This document shows, one piece after another, positions 1-5,654 of a stretch of 10,886 nucleotides of DNA (position 1 is the stretch's first letter; every line of letters starts with the position of its first letter). Source of the DNA: Desulfosarcina sp. (GTDB taxonomy: Bacteria > Desulfobacterota > Desulfobacteria > Desulfobacterales > Desulfosarcinaceae); contig DAOWNV010000067.1 in the NCBI GenBank assembly GCA_030642405.1, positions 1 through 10,886 of the forward strand, read 5' to 3'. A program made the position numbers and the translations under genes. Below the pieces are notes generated by a model. That model was not told the DNA's origin. It saw nothing but the letters and a program-made list of their open reading frames with translations, and did no database searches.

Positions 1-145
1 ATATGTACCCTTTTGTGCTGATACCATGCGTAACCCATTGATATTATACACACCATGCACACTATGATTTTAGCATGAAAATTAAGATGGTAAATAAGAA
101 TATGTTTTAATTTTAGATAGTTATGAATTGCGATGAATGGTGTCT
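1..145. other. AT-rich gene-free flank, probable end of an integrated element
   Basis: I see no convincing coding sequence here. The stretch is visibly more AT-rich than the housekeeping genes to its right and stops where tRNA-Pro similarity begins. If the tRNA fragment at 146-197 is an attachment-site remnant, these bases are the terminal part of the inserted element rather than ancestral chromosome. That reading is an inference from the neighbouring fragment; no integrase is visible in the window. Confidence 0.4.
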
Positions 146-197
146 CACCTGCTTTGGGAGCAGGGGGCCGGAGGTTCAAATCCTCTTGCCCCGACCA
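146..197 (+). pseudogene. 3' fragment of tRNA-Pro(TGG), probable att site
   Basis: The sequence reads as the second half of a bacterial proline tRNA. The anticodon stem CCTGC (148-152) pairs with GCAGG (160-164) around the loop TTTGGGA, which gives anticodon TGG. The T arm (170-186) has the stem GGAGG/CCTCT and loop TTCAAAT. The 3' acceptor strand TGCCCCG (187-193) is followed by A and an encoded CCA (195-197). The matching 5' acceptor strand (CGGGGCA-like) and the D arm are absent: the expected position, about 27 bases before 148, is unrelated AT-rich DNA. It therefore cannot be a functional tRNA gene. Tyrosine-recombinase elements that insert into tRNA genes leave exactly such a 3' duplicate at one end, with the intact tRNA at the other end, here expected to the left of the window. 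Confidence 0.8.
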
Positions 198-204
198 ATG
201 ATTT

Positions 205-239
205 AAGGCACTTAGAAGACTCCTTTAAGTGCCTTTTTT
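205..239 (+). terminator. Rho-independent terminator of the tRNA-Pro locus
   Basis: A perfect 10-bp stem (AAGGCACTTA at 205-214, TAAGTGCCTT at 226-235) with an 11-nt loop runs into six T residues (234-239). It begins eight bases after the CCA end, so it is the natural terminator of a tRNA-Pro transcript. It supports the idea that DNA to the right of the tRNA fragment is ancestral chromosome. Confidence 0.8.
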
Positions 240-251
240 GTGGTTTTTGGC

Positions 252-403
252 CTCTTGGGTATCCAAAAGATACCAAATCAAATCGCACTCAAGAGATGGG
301 GGTCCGGCTTTAGTCGCTAAAACCCCTCTCCGGCTACAAAATAGCTGGATCTGTGTAAGCAGGTGAGGTGTTGAGCTTTTTTAAATTATAAGAAACCTGC
401 TTA
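252..403. other. Gene-free stretch rich in inverted repeats
   Basis: No ORF with a credible start lies between the tRNA terminator and the end of ssb. Three structures can be seen. GGTATC/GATACC (258-263 and 269-274) forms a hairpin with loop CAAAA, itself enclosed by CTCTTG (252-257) and CAAGAG (290-295). An imperfect stem spans 293-330 (GAGA..GGGGT with ACCCCTCTC) and includes the inner hairpin TTTAG-TCG-CTAAA at 309-321. A perfect 9-bp inverted repeat TAAGCAGGT/ACCTGCTTA lies at 356-364 and 395-403, with a 30-nt spacer, just past the ssb stop. None is followed by a T tract in the ssb direction, so none is a textbook terminator. They may be recombination sites, an untranslated structured RNA, or chance. 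Confidence 0.35.
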
Positions 404-410
404 TGGCGCC

Positions 411-962
411 TCAAAACGGGACATCGTCCTCCTGACCATTCGAATAGGGCGGTTGAGGATACCCTGTATCCTGATACCCACCTCCGCCACCACTACCATT
501 TGGTGCAGGCTGGCGGCCACCTTCACCACCACCACCACCACCACCACTTGATGTAGGCTGTTCACCACCACCACCACTTGATGTAGGCTGGCGGTTACCA
601 CCACCGCTATCACCGCGGGTACCAAGCATTTGCATGGTACCTCCAAAGCCTTGTACCACCACTTCCGTGGTGTAGCGGTCTTGTCCATCCTGGCCCTGCC
701 ATTTGTTGGTTTGCAATTTTCCTTCAATGTACACCTGTCGCCCTTTGGACAAGTATTCTCCACAAATTTCCGCCAGTTTACCGAAGACGACAACACGATG
801 CCATTCGGTTTTTTCCCTGCGCTCTCCGGTGTTTTTATCCGTCCATGATTCCGAGGTTGCAATGGGAAAATTAGCGATGGGTTTGCCATCGGCCGTGTAT
901 CTAATCTCCGGATCCCGGCCCAGGTTTCCCACTAGTATCACCTTATTTATTCCACCAGCCAT
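411..962 (-). CDS. ssb: Single-stranded DNA-binding protein SSB
   Basis: This protein binds single-stranded DNA in replication, recombination and repair, and recruits partner proteins through its acidic tail. The 183-residue product has the bacterial SSB layout: an N-terminal OB fold (about residues 1-110), a long Gly-rich linker (about 115-165) and a C-terminal tip ending EDDVPF, the variant of the conserved DDIPF peptide that contacts SSB partners. Trp40, Trp54, Phe60 and Trp88 fall at the same positions as the DNA-stacking residues of E. coli SSB. I chose the ATG at 962 because AAAGGA (971-976) lies 8 nt upstream; an ATG three codons earlier (971) overlaps that ribosome site. The linker contains a duplicated PTSSGGGG block. 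The gene appears monocistronic, and the gene on its 5' side is divergent. Confidence 0.95.
   Translation of the reverse strand: MAGGINKVILVGNLGRDPEIRYTADGKPIANFPIATSESWTDKNTGERREKTEWHRVVVFGKLAEICGEYLSKGRQVYIEGKLQTNKWQGQDGQDRYTTEVVVQGFGGTMQMLGTRGDSGGGNRQPTSSGGGGEQPTSSGGGGGGGEGGRQPAPNGSGGGGGYQDTGYPQPPYSNGQEDDVPF
533..590. repeat. Tandem 28-bp direct repeat in the ssb linker
   Basis: An identical 28-nt unit (a CCA-triplet run followed by CTTGATGTAGGCTG) occurs at 533-560 and 563-590, with a two-base gap. It lies within a longer CCACCA-rich stretch starting at 524. On the coding strand it encodes the repeated PTSSGGGG linker segment. The similar bases TGCAGGCTGGCGG at 504-516 may be a third, decayed copy. 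Such tracts can expand or contract by slippage without affecting the OB fold. Confidence 0.8.
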
Positions 963-971
963 AAAAACCAT

Positions 972-1209
972 CCTTTCATTATTCTAATAGACGACAATGA
1001 TCATTTATTATCTGTTTTGAGACAACCATGCAACTACCTTTCCGGCAAGCCGCTTTTTACCCGAATCTTTGCACGGGGACACACTCACAGGGTCTTTCTT
1101 TCAAAAAACAATGTTTACATGAACAAGATGTATTTGATAGGCTAACTTCCACATGTTGTGTAGTATCAACGGCTGTTTTAATCAACATCATCATGAGCGA
1201 CGATTTGCA
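972..1209. promoter_or_regulatory. Divergent intergenic region between ssb and the RNA methyltransferase gene
   Basis: This must hold the promoters of both ssb (leftwards) and the methyltransferase gene (rightwards), but I cannot pick a convincing -35/-10 pair for either. The clearest element is the perfect palindrome AATGATCATT at 996-1005, located 34-43 bases upstream of the ssb ATG, where an operator could sit. A short reading frame beginning at 1028 is not supported as a gene. Confidence 0.3.
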
Positions 1210-2400
1210 ATGCTGAAAAACGACCCCATTTCCCAACGTTCATTTTCCAAACGGGTTCGACGCCATGTCACCGGCCGGATTCGCGAGTACTATGCCGTAA
1301 CATCCCCGGGTCTCGAACGGTTCTGCCGCCGTGAGCTGTCCGAACTGGGCCTTTGCCGCGAAAAGCCGGAAAAAGAAACCGGCGGCGTCACTTTCTACGG
1401 CCGCTTTGTCGATTGCATGAAGGTAAACCTACACCTTCGTACGGCCACCCGTGTTCTGATGCGGATATCTTCATTTTCAGCCACAAACACCAGAAAATTG
1501 GAAAAAAAAGCGGCTGACATTCCCTGGGAATTGTTCCTTCCTTCCGGTACTGTGCCCGAGGTAAAGGTTCGCAGTATCAAGTCGAGGTTGTACCACACCG
1601 ATGCGATCACAGATGGACTGTTGAACGGTATAACACGCCGAATGAGTGAGCTGTCCATCGATGGTTCACCGTCGTTTCCGCAGACCCTTTTCGCCCGTGT
1701 CGTCAATGATCATTTTACCCTGTCTTTAGACAGCAGTGGGGAACCACTATATAAACGAGGGTTAAAGCCTATATCTTCCAGTGCGCCCATCAGGGAAACC
1801 CTGGCAGCAGCCATTCTCAAGGTGGCCGGCTATGATCCACAAAACCCCCTGGTTGATCCGTTTTGCGGATCGGGCACCTTTTCCCTGGAGGCGGCTATGG
1901 TGGCTAAACAAATGGCACCTGGTCTTTTGCGATCTTTCTCTTTTGTTGACTGGCCGGCATTTCGTGAAAACCAGTGGGCTTTTTTAAAAAAAAAAGCTGA
2001 ATCAAAAAAGTCAAGTTTGAACCGACCAGTCATTTTTGCTTCAGATATCAAACCAAAGGCCTGTAACCGATTACTGTCTGTCATTGCCAACAAACATCTA
2101 TCCGATGCGGTAAAGGTTCAACAAAAAGATTTTTTTCACTGTCACGCAGGCTTGTATGACGGTACTTCAGGCCTGGTCGTCATCAACCCTCCTTACGGCA
2201 AGCGGCTCGGTTCTTCCATGCAGGCAAAAGCTTTGTTCAAGGACATATGCCGGCATCTGACGCTCCGATTCAAAGGATGGTCGGTTGCCCTGATCACGCC
2301 GAGTCCCGGGTTGGCCAGGCGCTTACCCTTTCCGGCCAAACAGATGCCGCTGCTGCATGGTGGTTTGCAACTCGTGCTGATTATCGGAAAGATAAAATGA
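1210..2400 (+). CDS. THUMP-domain class I SAM-dependent RNA methyltransferase (RlmL N-terminal-half / YpsC-like)
   Basis: The predicted cytoplasmic enzyme transfers methyl from SAM to a base in RNA. By family resemblance this is guanine N2 of 23S rRNA, as done by the N-terminal half of E. coli RlmL (m2G2445). The 396-residue product starts with the family signature YYAVTSPGLERFCRREL, continues with a THUMP-like RNA-binding region (about residues 50-155), and ends with a Rossmann methyltransferase domain. SAM motif I is DPFCGSG at residues 216-222 and the catalytic motif IV is NPPYG at 326-330. The length fits stand-alone YpsC-type proteins; the second methyltransferase domain of RlmL is absent. 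The start is uncertain: the ATG at 1210 and an in-frame ATG at 1153 both lack a strong ribosome site, and 1210 leaves the extension nearest to family norms. A run of ten A residues lies at 1986-1995. The gene converges on glnS with only 35 bp between stops. The exact target base is inferred, not seen. Confidence 0.85.
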   Translation: MLKNDPISQRSFSKRVRRHVTGRIREYYAVTSPGLERFCRRELSELGLCREKPEKETGGVTFYGRFVDCMKVNLHLRTATRVLMRISSFSATNTRKLEKKAADIPWELFLPSGTVPEVKVRSIKSRLYHTDAITDGLLNGITRRMSELSIDGSPSFPQTLFARVVNDHFTLSLDSSGEPLYKRGLKPISSSAPIRETLAAAILKVAGYDPQNPLVDPFCGSGTFSLEAAMVAKQMAPGLLRSFSFVDWPAFRENQWAFLKKKAESKKSSLNRPVIFASDIKPKACNRLLSVIANKHLSDAVKVQQKDFFHCHAGLYDGTSGLVVINPPYGKRLGSSMQAKALFKDICRHLTLRFKGWSVALITPSPGLARRLPFPAKQMPLLHGGLQLVLIIGKIK

Positions 2401-2415
2401 CGAATTTGTCTGTAT

Positions 2416-2439
2416 GTAAAAATTTGAGATTCTTTTTAC
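2416..2439. terminator. Weak AT-only hairpin between convergent genes
   Basis: GTAAAAA (2416-2422) and TTTTTAC (2433-2439) form a 7-bp inverted repeat with a 10-nt loop between the convergent stop codons of the methyltransferase and glnS. It overlaps the glnS stop codon. The stem contains only one G-C pair, so a role in bidirectional termination is possible but weakly supported. Confidence 0.25.
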
Positions 2440-4130
2440 TTCTTTTTCTTCATTTTCGCCCAAGCATCCCGCAAGGTAACCGTACGGTTGAACACCAGGG
2501 CGCCGGGCTTTGAGTCTTTGGCATCTACACAAAAGTACCCCAACCGCTCGAACTGGCAAAAATAATCAGGCCCGACATTGGCGAGGCAGGGCTCCAGCCG
2601 GCAGTTATCAAGAATCTCTAATGCGTTGGGGTTGATGAAATCCTTATAGGTTTTCCCTTCCTCTTTTTCATCCGGATTGGCTTTGCTGAACAGACGGTCG
2701 TAAAGCCTCACCTGGGCATTTATGGCATGGGTGGCTGACACCCAGTGCAAAGTTGCCTTGACCTTTCTCCCGTCAGGTGCATCACCGCCCCTGGTCGCCG
2801 GATCGTAGGTACAGCGCAGTTCAATGACCTCACCTGTTTTTTCGTCCTTGATGATGTCGGTGCAGGTAATGAAGAACGCATACCGCAGCCGCACTTCCCG
2901 TCCCGGTCCCAGCCTAAAAAACTTTTTAGGTGGGTTTTCCATGAAATCATCCCGCTCGATATAAATTTCACGAGAAAAAGGAACCTTACGGGTACCGGCA
3001 GCCGGGTCTTCAGGATTATTGATCGCATCAAGTTCATCCACTTGATTTTCGGGATAATTTTCTATGACAACCTTCAAGGGTCTCAGAACACCCATGACCC
3101 GCGGCGCTTTCTTGTTCAACGTTTCGCGTACGCTGTATTCCAAAAGCGCTACGTCCACCACACTATCCCGCTTGGCCAAGCCTATACGGTCACAAAAATT
3201 CCGGATCGCTTCGGGTGGATAACCCCGACGACGCAAGCCGCAAAGGGTAGGAATGCGTGGGTCGTCCCAACCGTCGACAATCCCATCGTCCACCAATTGG
3301 ATCAGTTTGCGCTTGCTGAGTACCGTATAGCTTAAGTTCAGCCTTGCGAATTCGATCTGCCGGGGGTGGCAGGGTGCATTCACATGGTCCAACACCCAGT
3401 CGTAAAGCGGTCGATTGTTTTCGAACTCCAACGTACACAAACTATGGGTTATGCCCTCGATACTGTCGGACAGGCAATGGGTGAAGTCATACATAGGGTA
3501 GATGCACCAGTCATCACCAGTTCTGTGGTGGTGGGTTTTGCGTATCCGGTACAACGTGGGATCCCGCATAATCAGGTTGGGATGGGTCATATCAATTTTT
3601 GCCCGCAACACCCGCTTCCCGTCTTCAAATTCGCCCTTTCGCATGCGCTGAAACAGGTCCAGGTTTTCTTCAACACTGCGATCCCGCCAGGGACTGTTTT
3701 TACCTGGTTCCGTCAGGGTACCTCGGTGATCACGGATTTCACCTGCATTGAGATCATCCACGTAGGCATCGCCTGATTGGATCAGCTGAACTGCGAAGTC
3801 ATGCAATTGTTCGAAGTAATCCGAAGCATAGTGTAGCCGGTCGTCCCAATCGAACCCTAACCAACGTACGTCTTCCATGATGGAGTCCACATATTCCACA
3901 TCCTCTTTGGTAGGATTGGTGTCGTCGAAACGCAAATTGCAGGTACCATTATAGGTCTTTGTAACTCCAAAATTCAGGCAGATTGATTTGGCGTGACCGA
4001 TGTGCAGATAACCGTTGGGTTCCGGTGGAAACCGGGTTGCCAGCCGGCCGTTGTTTTTATTGGCCTGCAAATCCGCTTCAATGATTGTGGTGATAAAATT
4101 AGCTCCGGATGTGGTTTTGTTTTCTTTCAT
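2436..4130 (-). CDS. glnS: Glutaminyl-tRNA synthetase
   Basis: This class I aminoacyl-tRNA synthetase charges tRNA-Gln with glutamine in the cytoplasm using ATP. The 564-residue product is close to the E. coli enzyme (554) in length. The HIGH signature occurs as PPEPNGYLHIGH, with HIGH at residues 43-46. The KMSKS loop is LSKRK, with SKRK at 272-275, as in E. coli GlnRS (MSKRK) rather than the GluRS form. The following GWDDPRIPTLCGLRRRGYPP segment is diagnostic of GlnRS. The C-terminal anticodon-binding beta-barrels follow, and no YqeY-type extension is present. The ATG at 4130 is chosen because GGAG (4139-4142) lies 8 nt upstream and the family similarity starts soon after; the open frame extends 37 codons further without similarity. 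Its presence suggests direct Gln-tRNA charging, although an amidotransferase route elsewhere in the genome cannot be excluded. Confidence 0.96.
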   Translation of the reverse strand: MKENKTTSGANFITTIIEADLQANKNNGRLATRFPPEPNGYLHIGHAKSICLNFGVTKTYNGTCNLRFDDTNPTKEDVEYVDSIMEDVRWLGFDWDDRLHYASDYFEQLHDFAVQLIQSGDAYVDDLNAGEIRDHRGTLTEPGKNSPWRDRSVEENLDLFQRMRKGEFEDGKRVLRAKIDMTHPNLIMRDPTLYRIRKTHHHRTGDDWCIYPMYDFTHCLSDSIEGITHSLCTLEFENNRPLYDWVLDHVNAPCHPRQIEFARLNLSYTVLSKRKLIQLVDDGIVDGWDDPRIPTLCGLRRRGYPPEAIRNFCDRIGLAKRDSVVDVALLEYSVRETLNKKAPRVMGVLRPLKVVIENYPENQVDELDAINNPEDPAAGTRKVPFSREIYIERDDFMENPPKKFFRLGPGREVRLRYAFFITCTDIIKDEKTGEVIELRCTYDPATRGGDAPDGRKVKATLHWVSATHAINAQVRLYDRLFSKANPDEKEEGKTYKDFINPNALEILDNCRLEPCLANVGPDYFCQFERLGYFCVDAKDSKPGALVFNRTVTLRDAWAKMKKKK

Positions 4131-4166
4131 TTGAGTATCTCCATCGGCGAAATAAAGGCGCCTAGT

Positions 4167-4187
4167 AAGGGAGCGGATTGCTCCTTT
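4167..4187 (-). promoter_or_regulatory. Hairpin in the glnS leader
   Basis: AAGGGAGC (4167-4174) can pair with GCTCCTTT (4180-4187) around a 5-nt loop, an 8-bp stem with one G-T wobble. It would lie in the glnS 5' untranslated leader, 36-57 nt upstream of the ATG. It is not followed by a T tract and shows no T-box features, so a leader stem with unknown effect is the most that can be said. Confidence 0.35.
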
Positions 4188-4229
4188 GGAAAGGGCTATT
4201 TTGCCTGAAATCTTTATAAGAAATAGATT

Positions 4230-4260
4230 AGTATATCGCAAAATCCACTCAGAGTGTCAA
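4230..4260 (-). promoter_or_regulatory. Candidate sigma-70 promoter of glnS
   Basis: Read on the minus strand, a consensus -35 TTGACA (4255-4260) is followed after 19 bp by TATACT (4230-4235), which matches five of six -10 positions. The spacing is longer than the optimal 17 bp, which lowers confidence. The predicted transcript would start near 4222, giving a leader of roughly 90 nt that contains the hairpin at 4167-4187. Confidence 0.45.
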
Positions 4261-4294
4261 ACTGATTGCTGTTGCATTTTTCCAAATTTGCGTT

Positions 4295-4316
4295 ATCAAA
4301 GCAAAACCGGTTTGAT
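4295..4316. promoter_or_regulatory. Palindrome in the glnS-rlmN divergent region
   Basis: AAACCGGTTT at 4304-4313 is a perfect 10-bp palindrome. Overlapping it, ATCAAA (4295-4300) and TTTGAT (4311-4316) form a second inverted repeat. It lies about 40 bases upstream of the rlmN-family start, where a repressor or activator site would be plausible. I cannot assign a regulator. Confidence 0.25.
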
Positions 4317-4354
4317 TTTATTCGATACATTCCTCCTCAATAGGGTCACAGCCC

Positions 4355-5380
4355 TTGAAAATTTTGGATAAAACCCATGCTCAATTTGCCGAAACCTTTC
4401 AGCGGCGCTATGACAAAGGAATCCATTACAGCTCTCCCTTATACCGCCAGGTAATGAAAACCGGAAAACCGGCTCCTGAAAAGCTATCGCCCTTTTTCCA
4501 CTTACCGGAATTGGTTCGTCAAGTGACCTCCGAACTGAATATCTCGACAGGCCGTATGAGTAAGCGGGAAGCCGACGGCGGGGTTGTAAAATTCGTTACA
4601 CAGCTAACGGACGACATGAATGTTGAATCGGTGGTGATCCCCATGTATCGACGCTATACCCTTTGTGTCTCCAGCCAGGTGGGATGCAGGATGGGTTGCC
4701 GATTCTGCCGGACCGGTCGAATGGGGTTGATACGAAATCTCACAGCAGCTGAGATTGTGGGACAGGTGTTTACCGCACGGCATCAACTGGGTTTCGATAT
4801 CCGAAACGTTGTTTTTATGGGCATGGGAGAACCACTGGACAACCTGAAAAATGTGATTCAAGCCATCCATGTGTTGGAAGATCAACGAGGCTTGGACATC
4901 GCCCGCCGCTATATCACCGTTTCCACAGCCGGCTTGGCGGAAAAAATAGACCGGCTTGCCCGGATCGAAGGCAACCCTGTGAATCTGGCCGTGTCTCTCA
5001 ATGCACCCGACGATGAAATTCGTTCTTGGCTTATGCCCATCAACCGGTCGGTTCCCATGGCAGACCTGAAAAAATCGTTGAAAAATTACCCTTTGTCAAA
5101 ACGATCTTCAATTTTTATTGAGTATGTACTGATTCAGGGGGTGAATGACCGTTTTGAACATGCCCAACGCCTTGGGCAGTACCTTGCCCCCTTGAAAGTT
5201 AAATTAAACCTGATTTCCTATAATCCCGCATACGGTTCAGGTTTGCATCCACCTTCTGAAAAAAGTTATGAACAATTCCACAACTGGCTTACGAAACAAA
5301 AGATATTTGTCAGACGACGCAACGAAAAGGGTGGACGCATAATGGCGGCTTGTGGTCAGTTGGGAGGAAAACGGCAATAG
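4355..5380 (+). CDS. rlmN: RlmN-family radical SAM RNA methyltransferase, divergent
   Basis: RlmN enzymes methylate C2 of adenine 2503 in 23S rRNA, and in E. coli also A37 of some tRNAs, using a radical SAM cluster and two methyl-carrying cysteines. The 341-residue protein has the cluster motif CRMGCRFC (Cys111, Cys115, Cys118), the following TGRMGLIRNLTAAEIVGQV block, GEP at 158-160, the SLNAPDDEIR and LMPINR segments, and the C-terminal AACGQL in which Cys333 corresponds to the methyl-accepting cysteine. Two things differ from E. coli RlmN: the residues before that cysteine read GGRIMAAC instead of GDDIDAAC, with two extra residues in the loop, and the N-terminal accessory region is poorly matched. 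The start is taken as TTG at 4355, the first usable codon after an in-frame stop at 4313; the AGGG at 4342-4345 is a weak ribosome site. It could be a paralogue with a different target, so the gene name is a family label. Confidence 0.85.
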   Translation: MKILDKTHAQFAETFQRRYDKGIHYSSPLYRQVMKTGKPAPEKLSPFFHLPELVRQVTSELNISTGRMSKREADGGVVKFVTQLTDDMNVESVVIPMYRRYTLCVSSQVGCRMGCRFCRTGRMGLIRNLTAAEIVGQVFTARHQLGFDIRNVVFMGMGEPLDNLKNVIQAIHVLEDQRGLDIARRYITVSTAGLAEKIDRLARIEGNPVNLAVSLNAPDDEIRSWLMPINRSVPMADLKKSLKNYPLSKRSSIFIEYVLIQGVNDRFEHAQRLGQYLAPLKVKLNLISYNPAYGSGLHPPSEKSYEQFHNWLTKQKIFVRRRNEKGGRIMAACGQLGGKRQ

Positions 5381-5397
5381 TGGAATAAAATACTGTT

Positions 5398-5452
5398 TAT
5401 GAAAAAAATTTCATAGAGTTAGGTAGTGCTCGCCATAAAACGGTAGTGGCGA
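5398..5452. repeat. Inverted and direct repeats upstream of the sigma-54 promoter
   Basis: Just after the rlmN-family stop there is a 7-bp inverted repeat TATGAAA/TTTCATA (5398-5404, 5409-5415). Next comes a 6-bp repeat TCGCCA/TGGCGA (5430-5435, 5447-5452), and the direct repeat GGTAGTG at 5422-5428 and 5442-5448 with a 20-bp period. The group lies about 140-200 bp upstream of the predicted transcript start near 5594, the usual distance for sigma-54 enhancer sites. A weak terminator for the upstream gene is an alternative for the first element, though it lacks a T tract. Confidence 0.3.
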
Positions 5453-5546
5453 AAAATTATGTCTCCACATCTCACCCGTCATCCAGTCATTTTTTCAATA
5501 TAGATAAAAGTATAATTACAGCACGTTACATGCGATAACAAAAAAC

Positions 5547-5587
5547 TAACAGCAACCTTGCAGGTGTTGGCACCAAGGTTGCTGTTA
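5547..5587. repeat. Perfect 14-bp inverted repeat overlapping the -12 element
   Basis: TAACAGCAACCTTG (5547-5560) is the exact reverse complement of CAAGGTTGCTGTTA (5574-5587), separated by 13 bases. The spacer contains the -24 element and the right arm contains the -12 element of the promoter described separately. Fourteen matching pairs in a gene-free region are very unlikely by chance. It is not a terminator because no T tract follows. Confidence 0.85.
5567..5583 (+). promoter_or_regulatory. Sigma-54 (RpoN) -24/-12 promoter
   Basis: TTGGCAC (5567-5573), five bases, then TTGCT (5579-5583) reproduces the sigma-54 consensus TGGCAC-N5-TTGCW. The invariant GG (5569-5570) and GC (5581-5582) are exactly 10 bp apart. 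Transcription would begin near 5594, about 60 nt before the ATG at 5655. Such promoters require an AAA+ enhancer-binding activator; PEP-CTERM systems are often accompanied by the PrsK/PrsR pair, whose response regulator is of this type. No activator gene is visible in the window. Confidence 0.85.
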
Positions 5588-5654
5588 TTGAAGATATTCG
5601 CGAGATACTAAGGCGGGTGAGCAGTTCATTTACTTACAATTCAGGAGTGTTACC

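Noticed and set aside
146..197. A complete tRNA-Pro gene
   Set aside because: The 5' acceptor strand and D arm cannot be found at the required distance, so only the 3' part is present.
524..590. Repeated CCA-rich units as a possible CRISPR or intergenic repeat array
   Set aside because: The repeats are in frame inside ssb, encode the Gly-rich linker, and have no spacers of uniform length.
401..889. 162-codon minus-strand reading frame overlapping ssb
   Set aside because: It lies in another frame of ssb, is low-complexity (valine runs from the CCA repeats), and has no family resemblance. The ssb frame keeps all known SSB residues.
1153..1209. Extended N-terminus of the RNA methyltransferase from the ATG at 1153
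   Set aside because: The extra 19 residues are His/Cys-rich and unlike the family, and the ribosome site is not better. It cannot be excluded, but 1210 is preferred.
1028..1216. 62-codon plus-strand ORF upstream of the methyltransferase gene
   Set aside because: It has no recognisable motif and overlaps the methyltransferase start region. Only a weak GAG-like ribosome site is seen, so it could be chance.
2745..3335. 196-codon plus-strand ORF antisense to glnS
   Set aside because: It is a shadow of the well-supported glnS frame, with no family resemblance.
5547..5587. The 14-bp inverted repeat as a transcription terminator of the rlmN-family gene
   Set aside because: No T tract follows on either strand, and the element coincides with a sigma-54 promoter; it is also more than 160 bp past the stop codon.
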